A DNA stretch of 64,000 bases from Streptomyces yatensis (GCF_018069625.1 NZ_CP072941.1:5642001-5706000), one strand, 5' to 3'; positions 26,039-35,692 are shown, counted from the first letter of the stretch. Notes: generated by a model not told the origin, from the letters alone. Program-made: numbers and translations.

Positions 26039-26111
26039 CGGCCCGGGCCGCCGCCCCGAGCCGCCGCCCCGCGCCCCGCGCTGCGCCCCGACCCTGTTTC
26101 GTCCAACCTCC

Positions 26112-26141
26112 TTGACGCGACTGGAAAGTTTCCTTACTTTC
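26112..26141 (+). promoter_or_regulatory. Permease promoter with inverted-repeat operator
   Basis: TTGACG (26112-26117), a 17-bp spacer and TACTTT (26135-26140). Overlapping it are GGAAAGTTTCC (26123-26133) and GAAAGT-N6-ACTTTC (26124-26141), symmetric sites typical of repressors acting on uptake genes (RpiR or ROK types use similar GAAA...TTTC motifs). Confidence 0.6.
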
Positions 26142-26182
26142 AACTCCTCTCACGGTGGCGCGCTAGGGCAATGGAGGTCCGG

Positions 26183-27691
26183 ATGTCCGGCACCGAGGGC
26201 GGATTCGTCCGCCGTATCGGCCTGTTCCAGGCGACAGCCATCAACATGAGCCAGATGTGCGGCATCGGCCCGTTCGTCACCATCCCCCTCATGGTCGCCG
26301 CCTTCGGCGGACCGCAGGCCGTCATCGGCTTCGTCGCGGGCGCGGTACTCGCGCTCGCCGACGGACTGATCTGGGCCGAGCTGGGGGCCTCGCTGCCGGG
26401 GGCCGGCGGCAGCTATGTGTATCTGCGCCAGGCGTTCCAGTACCGCAGCGGCAAGCTGATGCCGTTCCTGTTCGTATGGACGGCGATGCTGTTCATCCCG
26501 CTGATCATGTCCACGGGTGTGGTCGGTCTGGTGCAGTATCTGGGCTATCTGTGGCCCGATATGACGCAGACCCAGGGCGATCTGGTCGGACTCGGCGTCA
26601 TCGTCCTGGTCGTCGGCCTGCTGTGGCGGGGGGTCGAGCACATCGCCCGGATCACGGCCGTCATGTGGTGCGTGATGATCGCCTCCGTGGTCCTGGTCAT
26701 CGTCGCCGCCTTCAGCCACTTCGACGCGGGGCAGGCGTTCACCTATCCGGCCCACGCCTTCGAGCTGACCAGCGGTCACTTCTGGACCGGGTTCGCCGCG
26801 GGCCTGACCATCGGGATCTACGACTACCTCGGCTACAACACCGCCGCGTACATGGGCGCGGAGATCAAGGACCCCGGCCGCACCCTGCCGCGGGCCATCG
26901 TCACCTCGATCGCCGGGATCATGGGGATCTATCTGCTGCTGCAGATCGGCACGCTCGGCGTCGTCGACTGGCACGAGATGACCGAGCCCGGCTCGGTGGC
27001 CTCCCAGTCCGTCGCCTCGGCGGTGCTGGAGGAGACCTGGGGGAAGGGCGCGGCCGACGTCGTCACCGTGCTCATCCTGATCACGGCCTTCGCGTCCGTC
27101 TTCGCCGGGCTGCTGGGCGGCTCCCGGGTGCCGTACGACGCCGCCCGCGAACGGGTCTTCTTCCGTCCGTACGGCACGCTCCACCCGCGCCATCGCTTCC
27201 CCATGCTGGGCCTGGCCACGATGGGTGTCGTCACCGCGATCGGCTTCCTGATCGGCCGCCACACCGATCTGGCCACGCTGATCCAGCTGCTGACCACGGT
27301 CATGGTGATCGTGCAGGCCCTGGCGCAGATCGTCGCCGTCACGGTGCTGCGCCGCCGCCAGCCGGGGCTGCGGCGGCCGTACCGGATGTGGCTCTATCCG
27401 CTGCCGAGCGTGGTGGCGCTGGTGGGCTGGGTGGTGATCTACGGCTACGCGGACAAGAACTCCCCCGGACGGCACCCCATCGAATGGTCGCTGGCCTGGG
27501 TCGCGGCGGGGTGCGTGGCGTTCGTGCTGTGGGCGCGGGTGGAGAAGGTGTGGCCATTCGGGCCGAAGGAGATCAGCGAGGAGTACGCGGCGGGCGCCGA
27601 CCCCGACGCGGAAGGGGACACCCCGGGCACGTCGGGCACCCCGGGCACGCCGGGCGTGGCGAAGGCCCGGGGCACCACGGGGGACGCCTAG
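26183..27691 (+). CDS. APC-family amino acid/polyamine permease
   Basis: A membrane transporter of about 502 residues with roughly 12 hydrophobic helices. The first helix has the APC signature (GLFQATAINMSQMCGIGPFV), followed by ADGLIWAELGASLPGAGGSY, GYNTAAYMGAEIKDPGRTLP and GSRVPYDAARE. The tail is Gly/Pro/Thr-rich (TPGTSGTPGTPG). ATG 26183 has GGAGG 5 nt upstream; ATG 26171, four codons earlier, overlaps that site and is the alternative. A consensus promoter with a symmetric operator lies about 45 bp upstream. Substrate cannot be read from sequence. Confidence 0.9.
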   Translation: MSGTEGGFVRRIGLFQATAINMSQMCGIGPFVTIPLMVAAFGGPQAVIGFVAGAVLALADGLIWAELGASLPGAGGSYVYLRQAFQYRSGKLMPFLFVWTAMLFIPLIMSTGVVGLVQYLGYLWPDMTQTQGDLVGLGVIVLVVGLLWRGVEHIARITAVMWCVMIASVVLVIVAAFSHFDAGQAFTYPAHAFELTSGHFWTGFAAGLTIGIYDYLGYNTAAYMGAEIKDPGRTLPRAIVTSIAGIMGIYLLLQIGTLGVVDWHEMTEPGSVASQSVASAVLEETWGKGAADVVTVLILITAFASVFAGLLGGSRVPYDAARERVFFRPYGTLHPRHRFPMLGLATMGVVTAIGFLIGRHTDLATLIQLLTTVMVIVQALAQIVAVTVLRRRQPGLRRPYRMWLYPLPSVVALVGWVVIYGYADKNSPGRHPIEWSLAWVAAGCVAFVLWARVEKVWPFGPKEISEEYAAGADPDAEGDTPGTSGTPGTPGVAKARGTTGDA

Positions 27692-27723
27692 AGCCGCACG
27701 GGCGCAGGCCCCGGCCGGAGCCG

Positions 27724-28542
27724 TCAGCCCCGGGGCCGGGGCGCCAGGGCCTCCCACCGCACCGTGACCTCGCCCTGGCGCCAGCGCCGTGGGCCGTCCG
27801 CGAGTGGCCAGCCCTGTGCGCGCAGCGTCTGGGCGCTGCGTATCCAGCGCTGACGCGCGCTGAGCGGCGCGTACGGGGCGGCGGCCGCCCAGGCGCGGTC
27901 GAAGTCGCGCAGGAAGGTGTGCACCGGCTCGCCCGGCACATTGCGGTGGATCAGCGCCTTGGGGAGCCGTTCGGCCAGGTCGGAGGGGCGTTCCAGGGAG
28001 CCGAGGCGGGCCGCGAAGGTCACGGTGCGCGGGCCCGCCGCGTCGAGCGCGACCCACACGTGCCGCCGCCCGATCTCGTCGCAGGTGCCCTCCACCAGCA
28101 GCCCGCCGGGCGCCAGCCGGGCGCACAGCCGCCGCCACACGGCGGCGACCTCGCCCTCCTCGTACTGCCGCAGCACATTGGCCGCGCGGATGAGCGCCGG
28201 GCGGGCCCCGCCGGGCAGCGGCACCTCGAAGCCGCCGTGGGCGAAGGTGAGCCCCTCGCGCTCGTACGGCCGCGCGGCGGCCACCCGCCCGGGGTCGATC
28301 TCGACCCCCACGACGCGCGCCCCGGCCCGTACGGTCCGTAGCCGGTCCAGCAGCTCGACGGCGGTCCACGGGGCCGCCCCGTACCCCAGATCCACCGCCA
28401 CCGGCGCCTCCCCGGCCCGCCGGAGCGCGGCCCCGTGCGCCGCCGCGATCCACCGGTCCATCCGGCGCAGCCGATTGGGATTGGTCGTCCCGCGGGTCGC
28501 CGAACCGATAGGACGGGACGGCGGGGGAACGCGGGCGGGCAT
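27724..28542 (-). CDS. Class I SAM-dependent methyltransferase-like protein
   Basis: A 272-residue protein with a Rossmann methyltransferase core: AVDLGYGAAPWTAVELLDRL (motif I variant), VVGVEIDPGRVAAARP (acidic ribose-binding residue) and RLAPGGLLVEGTCDEIGRRH. The start at 28542 is chosen because the 19 codons upstream are not protein-like. A gene of this kind regularly precedes mshA, divergently, in Streptomyces; its substrate is unknown and a direct role in mycothiol synthesis is not established. Confidence 0.8.
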   Translation of the reverse strand: MPARVPPPSRPIGSATRGTTNPNRLRRMDRWIAAAHGAALRRAGEAPVAVDLGYGAAPWTAVELLDRLRTVRAGARVVGVEIDPGRVAAARPYEREGLTFAHGGFEVPLPGGARPALIRAANVLRQYEEGEVAAVWRRLCARLAPGGLLVEGTCDEIGRRHVWVALDAAGPRTVTFAARLGSLERPSDLAERLPKALIHRNVPGEPVHTFLRDFDRAWAAAAPYAPLSARQRWIRSAQTLRAQGWPLADGPRRWRQGEVTVRWEALAPRPRG

Positions 28543-28684
28543 GGCGCAGAGCCTATGCGGGGGCGGACGGGGTGTGGCCGACGGGTATCGGAACGTCACG
28601 CTTTGGCAAAGCGGAAATGGGAACCAGCAGTTCCGGTGTTAACGCCCGAGGAGGGAGCCCGCCCCGTCAAGGAGGTAACGCTCG

Positions 28685-30046
28685 GTGAGCCAGCACGCGT
28701 CCCGGCTCGGCGGTCTGCGAGGCCGGTCCCACATACCGTTCGGCACACCGCCCCACCAGCGGCTTCGCCGCATTCCACGGCGGCCGCGGCGGATCGCGAT
28801 GCTCAGTGTGCACACCTCGCCGCTGCATCAGCCCGGCACCGGCGACGCCGGGGGGATGAACGTCTACATCGTCGAGCTGGCCAAGCGGCTGGCCGCGATC
28901 GACATCGAGGTGGAGATCTTCACCCGGGCCACCACCGCCGCGCTGCCCCCCTCCGTCGAGCTGGCCCCCGGGGTACTCGTCCGGCATGTGGACGCCGGGC
29001 CCTACGAGGGGCTGGCCAAGGAGGAGCTGCCGGCGCAGCTGTGCGCCTTCACCCACGGGGTCATGCGGGCGTGGGCCGGGCACCGGCCGGGCCACTACGA
29101 TCTCGTCCACTCCCACTACTGGCTCTCCGGCCACGTCGGCTGGCTGGCCGCGGAGCGCTGGGGAGTGCCGCTGGTGCACGCCATGCACACCATGGCCAAG
29201 GTCAAGAACGCCGCGCTGGCGGCGGGCGACACCCCCGAGCCCGCGGCCCGCGTGATCGGCGAGCAGCAGATCGTCCGCGCCGCCGACCGGCTGATCGCCA
29301 ACACCGGCGGGGAGGCCGATGAGCTGGTGCACCACTACGAGGCGGCGCGCGAGCTGGTCGCGGTCGTCCACCCCGGGGTGAACCTCGACCGCTTCCGCCC
29401 CGCCGACGGCCGGGCCGCCGCCCGGGCCCGGCTGGGGCTCCCGGCCGACGCGCTCATACCCCTCTTCGCCGGGCGGATACAGCCGCTCAAGGCCCCCGAC
29501 ATCCTGCTGCACGCGGTCGCCCACCTCCTGGAGGAGGACCCCTCGCTGCGCGAGCGCATGGTCGTGCCCGTGGTGGGCGGCCCCAGCGGCAGCGGCCTGG
29601 CCAAGCCCGAGGGGCTGCACAAGCTGGCGGCGCGGCTGGGGATCTGCGATGTGGTCCGGTTCCGGCCGCCCTGTGCGCAGGACGAGCTCGCGGACTGGTA
29701 CCGGGCGGCGTCCGTGCTGGTCATGCCGTCCTACAGCGAGTCGTTCGGGCTGGTGGCCATCGAGGCCCAAGCATGCGGCACCCCGGTCGTGGCGGCCTCG
29801 GTGGGCGGGCTGCCGGTGGCCGTACGGGACGGGGTCAGCGGCACGCTGATCCAGGGCCACGACCCGGCCGACTACGCCCGCGCCCTGCGCCCCTTCGCGA
29901 GTGAGCCGGGGAGGGTGGAGCGCATGGGCGCGGCGGCGGCCCGGCACGCGGAGGCCTTCGGGTGGGACACGGCCGCCGCGGCGACGGCGGAGGTCTACGC
30001 GGAGGCGATGCGTGAGCGGCGTCGCCTACGATCGGCCCATGGCTGA
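28685..30046 (+). CDS. mshA: D-inositol-3-phosphate glycosyltransferase
   Basis: Transfers GlcNAc from UDP-GlcNAc to inositol-3-phosphate, the first committed step of mycothiol synthesis. A 453-residue GT-B/GT4 enzyme: N-terminal [61 protein letters not shown], and the donor-site segment [19 protein letters not shown] with [10 protein letters not shown]. The GTG start has AAGGAGGT 8 nt before it. The YbjN gene starts 8 bp inside its 3' end. The 39-residue basic N-terminal lead is longer than the conserved core requires. Confidence 0.95.
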   Translation: MSQHASRLGGLRGRSHIPFGTPPHQRLRRIPRRPRRIAMLSVHTSPLHQPGTGDAGGMNVYIVELAKRLAAIDIEVEIFTRATTAALPPSVELAPGVLVRHVDAGPYEGLAKEELPAQLCAFTHGVMRAWAGHRPGHYDLVHSHYWLSGHVGWLAAERWGVPLVHAMHTMAKVKNAALAAGDTPEPAARVIGEQQIVRAADRLIANTGGEADELVHHYEAARELVAVVHPGVNLDRFRPADGRAAARARLGLPADALIPLFAGRIQPLKAPDILLHAVAHLLEEDPSLRERMVVPVVGGPSGSGLAKPEGLHKLAARLGICDVVRFRPPCAQDELADWYRAASVLVMPSYSESFGLVAIEAQACGTPVVAASVGGLPVAVRDGVSGTLIQGHDPADYARALRPFASEPGRVERMGAAAARHAEAFGWDTAAAATAEVYAEAMRERRRLRSAHG

Positions 30047-30560
30047 CCCCAAGGCTGACACCGCGCCCAAGACCGACCCCCGGGCCGTCATCGAGCGGAC
30101 GCTGAACGACGCCGAACTGGAGTGGGAGAGCCCGGAGGACGGCACCTACGTCGTCACGCTCCCGGGCACCCGCAAGCTGTCGACCACCTGCTCGCTGCGG
30201 GTCGGCCGGCACTCCCTCTCGGTCAACGCCTTCGTCGTCCGCCATCCCGACGAGAACCACGAGGCCGTCCACCGCTGGCTGCTGGAGCGCAACACCCGGC
30301 TCTACGGGGTGAGTTACGCGATCGACCAGCTCGGCGACATCTATCTGGTGGGCAAGCTGCCGCTCGCCGCGGTCATCCCGGAGGAAGTGGACCGGCTGCT
30401 CGGCACGGTGCTGGAGAACGCGGACGGCAGCTTCAACACCCTGCTGGAGATGGGGTTCGCGACCGCCATCCGCAAGGAGTACGCCTGGCGCACGGCGCGC
30501 GGCGAATCCACGCGCAACCTTGAGGCGTTCAGCAATCTGACCCGGGACGCGGCGAAGTAA
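30039..30560 (+). CDS. YbjN-domain protein
   Basis: A 173-residue protein of the YbjN family, thought to resemble secretion-chaperone folds and linked in E. coli to stress and motility regulation. Conserved segments: [73 protein letters not shown] and [19 protein letters not shown]. The start is ATG 30039, overlapping the mshA stop by 8 bp; TACGAT 6 nt upstream could also drive a separate leaderless transcript. The same gene follows mshA in other Streptomyces. Confidence 0.85.
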   Translation: MADPKADTAPKTDPRAVIERTLNDAELEWESPEDGTYVVTLPGTRKLSTTCSLRVGRHSLSVNAFVVRHPDENHEAVHRWLLERNTRLYGVSYAIDQLGDIYLVGKLPLAAVIPEEVDRLLGTVLENADGSFNTLLEMGFATAIRKEYAWRTARGESTRNLEAFSNLTRDAAK

Positions 30561-30735
30561 CCGTCGGCGGGGCGCGTTCCGCGCACGCCTGATGTACGGC
30601 CCTGACGCGCCTCCTCGCCATGGCTGACGTAGGTCCATCCTGACGCGACCCCTTCCGCACACCCCTGCCCCATGGCATTCTCACGCCGTCTCTCACCTGA
30701 ACTGCGTTCACATCCATGGAAGGCGGGGCTGGTTC

Positions 30736-32475
30736 ATGGGCACGGAGATCAACAGAAGGCGGCTGCTCGGCGGGGCGATGGGCGCGGCGGCGGGCGCCAC
30801 GTTCCTGGGGACGGGCGCCCCGTTCCTGACCGCCACGGACGCGGCGGCCGCATCGCGTACCGCCGCCGGACCGGGCACCTCGGGCGCGGCGGGCTCCTCC
30901 GGCGGGGCGCAGACGTCCCCCCTCTGGCGTGAGTTCCGCGCCCGGCCGTACACCCATCCGCAGATTCCCTACGTCGGCCGCGCCGGATTCCTCGGTGGAC
31001 GTACCCACTTCCCCCGCCTGCCCGTCGTCGCCGACGTCCGCGACTACGGCGCCCGGCCCGACGGCTCGGCCGACGCCGCCCCCGCGATCAACCGCGCCAT
31101 CGCCGCGGCCGGGCGGCGCGGCGGCGGCACGGTCCTGGTGCCGCCCGGGACGTACCGCGTGGACGACGTCATCCGCCTCGGCTACGACAACGTCGTGCTG
31201 CGCGGCGCGGGCAGCGGCCGCACCACCCTCCACGCGACCCGCAGCCTCACCGAGCTGATCGGCCCGTACGGCAGCCGCTACGGCGGGAACAAGTCGTCCT
31301 GGTCCTGGGCCGGCGGCCTCATCTGGATCTGCCCGGACGCCCGCCGGCGCTCCCTGACCGACGCGATCCGGGCCCAGGCGTGGCCGTTCGAGGGCTGGAC
31401 GGGCAACGAGCGCGACGAGTGGCACACCCTCACCGACCTCGCCGCCCCCGCCCGCCGCGGCGACTGGACCGTGAGCGTCGAGGACCCGTCCGCCCTGCGC
31501 CGCGGCGACCGCGTGCTGTTCCAGCTCGCCGACGACGACACCCACTCCCTCCTGCGCCATATGGCCGGTGACGTCGAGGGCGCCGCCGACTACGTCTGGG
31601 CCGACAAGACCAAGCTCACCTCGTACGTCCCCTACGAATGGCCGTGCCGCGTCGTCTCCGTCGACCGGTGGCGCCGCCGGGTGACCCTCGACCGTCCGCT
31701 GCCGCTGGACGCCCGGCCCGCCTGGAAGCCCCGGTTCACCACGCTCGTACGCCCGGTCACCGGCTCCGGGGTCGAGGGCATCACCCTCGATGTCGTCGAG
31801 ACCCCGCAGTCGCAGCATCTGCTGGACAAGGGGTACAACGGCGTCGCGCTGCAGTGCGCATGGGACTGCTGGGTGGACGACGTGACCGTCAACAACGTCG
31901 ACAACGGCTTCCTGCTCGTCGCCGCCAAGGCGTGCACCCTGCGCCGCACCCGGGTGACGGGGCGCGGCAGCCATCATCCCTACTGCTGCCGCGAGGGCTC
32001 GCACGACAACCTCGTGGAGGACTTCGTGCTGGCCCAGCGCACCGTCCCGGCCCCGGCGGGGACGTCCCTGCACGGCATCAACGTGGAGGGGCTGTCCAGC
32101 TACAACGTCTGGTCGCGCGGCCGGATGGAGATGGGCACCTTCGACACCCACCGCGGAATGCCCTTCGCCAACGTCCGTACGGAGATCACCGTGGACAACA
32201 CGGGGGCGCACGGCGGCGACGCGAGCGCGGGCCCGCTCTACGGTGCGCGGTTCACCCACTGGAACGTCACGGTCAGCAATGAGCGGGCCGGCTGCGTCAA
32301 GATCGACGACGTCGCGCCGTACAGCGCGACGGTCGGGATCAGCGAGGTCCGGCCGTTCGGCCAGATCGACGTCCCGGACTTCACCGGTCCGCTGCACTCC
32401 CGTAGCGAGTCCTATGGCCACCCCGAGGCCGTCCACCCCCGCAATCTGTACGAGGCGCAGCGCGCGATCGGCTGA
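30736..32475 (+). CDS. Tat-exported right-handed beta-helix protein (pectate-lyase-like)
   Basis: A 579-residue secreted protein. The N-terminus is a twin-arginine signal (INRRRLLGGAMGAAAGATFL). The mature part begins like pectate-lyase superfamily proteins (VVADVRDYGARPDGSADAAP, INRAIAAAGRRGGGTVLVPP, GTYRVDDVIRLG) and continues with parallel beta-helix rungs (GVALQCAWDCWVDDVTVNNV, NGFLLVAAKACTLRRTRVTG, HDNLVEDFVLAQRTV). GGAAGGCGG precedes the ATG. Likely a polysaccharide lyase or hydrolase acting outside the cell; I cannot name a substrate or catalytic residues. Confidence 0.8.
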   Translation: MGTEINRRRLLGGAMGAAAGATFLGTGAPFLTATDAAAASRTAAGPGTSGAAGSSGGAQTSPLWREFRARPYTHPQIPYVGRAGFLGGRTHFPRLPVVADVRDYGARPDGSADAAPAINRAIAAAGRRGGGTVLVPPGTYRVDDVIRLGYDNVVLRGAGSGRTTLHATRSLTELIGPYGSRYGGNKSSWSWAGGLIWICPDARRRSLTDAIRAQAWPFEGWTGNERDEWHTLTDLAAPARRGDWTVSVEDPSALRRGDRVLFQLADDDTHSLLRHMAGDVEGAADYVWADKTKLTSYVPYEWPCRVVSVDRWRRRVTLDRPLPLDARPAWKPRFTTLVRPVTGSGVEGITLDVVETPQSQHLLDKGYNGVALQCAWDCWVDDVTVNNVDNGFLLVAAKACTLRRTRVTGRGSHHPYCCREGSHDNLVEDFVLAQRTVPAPAGTSLHGINVEGLSSYNVWSRGRMEMGTFDTHRGMPFANVRTEITVDNTGAHGGDASAGPLYGARFTHWNVTVSNERAGCVKIDDVAPYSATVGISEVRPFGQIDVPDFTGPLHSRSESYGHPEAVHPRNLYEAQRAIG

Positions 32476-32584
32476 CATCTCCCCGAAAACACGGTGAGAA
32501 ACGCGGTGAAGAAATACGGTCCATGACGCCTCTACATGGTGAACCGGCCCCGGCGGCCGGGAACCATGAAGAGGAGACACAACG

Positions 32585-32830
32585 GTGCTCATGGACAATC
32601 CGTGGCTCACGGTGGCAACGGTCGTGACGGTGGGGGTGCTACGGCTGATGGGGGACGTCATCCGCTGGCTGGCGGCGCGCTCGGGCGAACGGCTCCGGGC
32701 GCGCACGCTGGCCGAGTTGGTGGGCAGAACGGCACCGGGCACGGTGCTCACCGACCGCCGCCCCGACGGCGCGGCGCTGACCATAAGGCGGCGGGCGGAG
32801 GAGCGGGACGGGGGCGATCGGGGTGAGTGA
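32585..32830 (+). CDS. Small membrane-associated protein upstream of the ECF sigma gene
   Basis: An 81-residue protein with a hydrophobic N-terminal segment (PWLTVATVVTVGVLRLMG) and a basic C-terminus (LTDRRPDGAALTIRRRAEE). The GTG start has GAGGAG upstream; ATG 32591 is an alternative. Its stop overlaps the start of the ECF sigma gene by 8 bp, so the two are translationally coupled. Position suggests a membrane regulator of the sigma factor, but no anti-sigma motif is recognisable. Confidence 0.65.
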   Translation: MLMDNPWLTVATVVTVGVLRLMGDVIRWLAARSGERLRARTLAELVGRTAPGTVLTDRRPDGAALTIRRRAEERDGGDRGE

Positions 32831-33641
32831 CACCGTGGAGGAGACCGCGCGTGGCGGCGAGTTCGAGGAGGAGTTCGACGCCTTCTACGCCCGCACCTAC
32901 CCCTGGCTGGCCGCCCGCGCGGTGATGCTCAGCGGCAACCGGCAGAACGCCGAGGACGCCGTGCAGGAGGCGTATATCGAGGCGATGCGCCGCTGGCCCA
33001 AGGTCAGGGCGTACGCCTCGCCCGAGGCATGGGTGACCACCACCATGCGGCGCAAGCTCTCGAAGGACGGGCGGCGCTGGTGGTTCCGCTGGAAGCCGGT
33101 CGAGATGGCCGGGACGACCGTCCCGGCCGCCACGACCGCCACCGTGGAGGAGACCGCCGAGGCACTGGCCGCGCTGCGCGCCCTCGGCACGCTGCCGCCG
33201 CGCCAGCGTCAGGTGGTCGTCATGCATTCGCTCGAGGGGATGAGCTATCGGGCGATCTCCGACGAGCTGGGGATCTCGGTCGGCAGCGTCGGCAGCAACC
33301 TCAACAAGGCCCGCGCCCGGCTGAGCCTGATGCTGGACATCTCCCCGGAGCCCGGCCGCCCGACCGAGCGCCTGCTGACCCGCACGCCGGAGGACCCGCT
33401 GACGGCGGCGCTGTACGGGGCGGCGGAGTGGCTGTCGGACGGTTTCCGGGGCGACGCGCGAGACGGTTTCCGGGGCGACGCGCGGGACGGTTTCCTGGGC
33501 GACGCGCGGAACGGCTTCCGGTCCGACGCGCGGAACGGCTTCCTGGGCGACGCGCGGAACGGCTTCCGGTCCGACGCGCGGAAGGGCTCCCAGGGCGACG
33601 CCCGGCACGGCGGTCCCGACGGCATTCGGGAGCTCGGATGA
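32823..33641 (+). CDS. ECF-type RNA polymerase sigma factor with a repetitive C-terminal tail
   Basis: A 272-residue sigma-70 family protein. Region 2 (FYARTYPWLAARAVMLSGNR, AEDAVQEAYIEAMRRWPKV) and region 4 (ALGTLPPRQRQVVVMHSLEG, YRAISDELGISVGSVGSNLN) are intact and end near residue 170. The remaining residues include seven tandem 8-residue repeats of G-F-R-G-D-A-R-D type encoded by 24-bp DNA repeats (33441-33608). The start overlaps the small membrane-protein gene and the stop overlaps the M48 gene (ATGA). The sequential overlaps suggest a regulatory operon of membrane protein, sigma factor and membrane protease. Confidence 0.88.
   Translation: MSDTVEETARGGEFEEEFDAFYARTYPWLAARAVMLSGNRQNAEDAVQEAYIEAMRRWPKVRAYASPEAWVTTTMRRKLSKDGRRWWFRWKPVEMAGTTVPAATTATVEETAEALAALRALGTLPPRQRQVVVMHSLEGMSYRAISDELGISVGSVGSNLNKARARLSLMLDISPEPGRPTERLLTRTPEDPLTAALYGAAEWLSDGFRGDARDGFRGDARDGFLGDARNGFRSDARNGFLGDARNGFRSDARKGSQGDARHGGPDGIRELG
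33441..33608 (+). repeat. 24-bp tandem array, seven copies, in the sigma-factor gene
   Basis: Seven contiguous 24-bp units (33441, 33465, 33489, 33513, 33537, 33561, 33585). Copies 4 and 6 are nearly identical, as are 3 and 5, giving a 48-bp higher-order period. The core TTCC..GGCGACGCGCG is kept. The array is in frame and begins soon after the sigma regions end. Confidence 0.93.
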
Positions 33642-35692
33642 TCGCCGCCGCCCGCGCTCTCCTCGCCCTCGCCCTGGTCACCGTCTTCTACGCGCTCGTC
33701 GCGGCCATGGTGCTGCTCTGGGGCGCCTTCCTCGCGGCTGCCCTGTGGACCGCGGCGGAGCCGGGCGTCCAGGCGCCGCCCATGAGCGTCGTCACCGCCT
33801 GCGCGGCGTTCGCCCCGATCGTCTTCGGCATGGTGTGGGCGGTCATCCGCACCGCCCGCCCCGCCGTATCGCGCGAGGACGCGGTGGCGGTGACCCGGCG
33901 CGGGGCGCCGGAGTTATGGCGCACGGTCGAGGAGCTGGCCCGCGCCGTCGGCACCCGGCCGCCCGCCAGTATCCGGCTGACCGCCGAGGTCAACGCCTCC
34001 GTCACCGAGGACGCACCGCTGCTCGGGCTCGCCCCCGGCCGACGCGTCCTCTACCTCGGCATGCCCCTGCTGGCCTGTCTGTCACCCGCCGAACTGCGCG
34101 CCGTCCTCGCCCATGAGCTGGGCCACTTCTCCCGCCGCCACAGCCGCTTCGGCGCGGTCGCCCACCGGGGCGCGGCGGGGCTGGACGCCGCCCGGCAGGC
34201 GATCCAGGAGGCGTCGGCCGCCAACCACCTGGTGCGGCTGTACGCGGGCTGGCCCCTGCTGCTGCTCGGCCTCTACACCCGCGTCTTCCGCTGGCTCACC
34301 CGCCCGGTCCGGCGGCGGCAGGAGCTGGAGGCCGACCGCGAGGCCGCCCGGGTGGCCGGTCCGGGCGCCATGGCCGACGCGCTGCGCTCGACGGCGGCGC
34401 TGGAGACGGCGTGGCAGGAGTTCCTGGCGGACTTCCTCGCCCCGATGCGCCGGGCGACGGGCCGGATCCCCGACGATCCGTTCCGCGCCTTCGCCCATAT
34501 GGTCGAGGCCCCCGAGGTACGGGAGCCGCTGGCCGTGTTACGTGCCCTCGCCGTGGAGCGGCCCGCCGACCCCGGCGACGCGCATCCGGCGCTGGCCACC
34601 CGCCTGGAACGGCTGGCGCGCCTGCCCGCCCCGGAGCCCGGCGCCGAACCCCTTTTCCCGGACGCCCTCTCCCCGGATCCGCTCGCTCCGGACCGCCTCG
34701 CTCCGGACCCCCTCGCCCTGCCGCCGCGGTACGCGGTCGCGCTGGGCCGCGTGATGCTCTCCGGCCCGGACGCGGGGAAGCGGGTGCCGTGGCGGGACTG
34801 GCTCACCGAGCTGGCCGCGTACCGCGCGACGCGCATCCTGACCCCGCTGGCCGAGGTGGTGCGCGGGGTCGAGGAGGCGGAGGGGGCGGGACGCCAGAAG
34901 GCGGGGCCGGTCACGGGGCCGGACCCGAGGTGGGCCGGGGAACCGGAAGCGGGACCGGCCGCCCAGCCGGACGCGGCGCTCACCATCCAACGCGTGCTGC
35001 GGCTGCTGGACAGCGGCCGCCGTATGCCGCTGGCCCGCGCTCTCAACTCCCGTCTGTCGCACGGCAAGCGGACGCCCCACCCCGAGCAGACCGAAGGCGA
35101 CGATCCGCTCAGCGCCCTGGCCGACGCCCTGGCCGTGCTGATCGGAGCACAACTGGTCGCGCGGGGGACCGCGTACTGGGCCATGAACTGGACCGGCCCC
35201 AGCATCCTCGTACCGCCCGACGGCATCGCCCCCGAGACCATCCGTACCTGGGCCGACACCGCCGTACGGCTGCCCGGCCAGACCCAGCGGCTCGGGCTGC
35301 ACCTGGCCGCCCTGGGCGTGGACGAACGCGCACCCCTGCCCTGCCCTGCCAGGAGTACGGCGGCCGGGCCGCTGCCGGGGGAGAAGGCGCGGCGGATCAG
35401 CATCGCGCCCGAGGTGACCGCCCCCGCGCGCCGGCGCATCGTCGCCGTAGGGGCGCTGGCGCTCATCGTGCTGGTGGGGATGACGGGGTGGACGTTCGCG
35501 CTGTGGGCGCACAAGGACGAGCCGAGCTACCCCCGGATCCCGGTGACCCGGTGGAACGACCGCTACCAGCCGGGCGGCGGCACCGGTACGGTTCCCGTTC
35601 CGTACCCGACCTTCGCGACGCGGCCGACGTACCAGCCCCCGCTGCCCCCGCCCGTCCACATCGAGCCCATCATCCCCAGGTCCGCGCCGTAA
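33638..35692 (+). CDS. M48-family membrane metalloprotease
   Basis: A 684-residue integral membrane peptidase. Two hydrophobic segments at the N-terminus (about 7-38, 50-70) and one at the C-terminus (VGALALIVLVGMTGWTFALW) flank the catalytic domain. The zinc motif HELGH is at 159-163 with further ligand Glu in LEADREAAR (about 231). The middle is low-complexity, including DPLAP-type repeats. The ATG overlaps the sigma-gene stop (ATGA). Leu93 and Leu301 are encoded by TTA (33914-33916, 34538-34540), so translation should depend on bldA tRNA. A role in processing a membrane regulator is suggested by the operon but unproven. Confidence 0.88.
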   Translation: MIAAARALLALALVTVFYALVAAMVLLWGAFLAAALWTAAEPGVQAPPMSVVTACAAFAPIVFGMVWAVIRTARPAVSREDAVAVTRRGAPELWRTVEELARAVGTRPPASIRLTAEVNASVTEDAPLLGLAPGRRVLYLGMPLLACLSPAELRAVLAHELGHFSRRHSRFGAVAHRGAAGLDAARQAIQEASAANHLVRLYAGWPLLLLGLYTRVFRWLTRPVRRRQELEADREAARVAGPGAMADALRSTAALETAWQEFLADFLAPMRRATGRIPDDPFRAFAHMVEAPEVREPLAVLRALAVERPADPGDAHPALATRLERLARLPAPEPGAEPLFPDALSPDPLAPDRLAPDPLALPPRYAVALGRVMLSGPDAGKRVPWRDWLTELAAYRATRILTPLAEVVRGVEEAEGAGRQKAGPVTGPDPRWAGEPEAGPAAQPDAALTIQRVLRLLDSGRRMPLARALNSRLSHGKRTPHPEQTEGDDPLSALADALAVLIGAQLVARGTAYWAMNWTGPSILVPPDGIAPETIRTWADTAVRLPGQTQRLGLHLAALGVDERAPLPCPARSTAAGPLPGEKARRISIAPEVTAPARRRIVAVGALALIVLVGMTGWTFALWAHKDEPSYPRIPVTRWNDRYQPGGGTGTVPVPYPTFATRPTYQPPLPPPVHIEPIIPRSAP

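Noticed and set aside
33441..33608. CRISPR-like array in the sigma-factor gene
   Set aside because: Contiguous 24-bp coding repeats without spacers.
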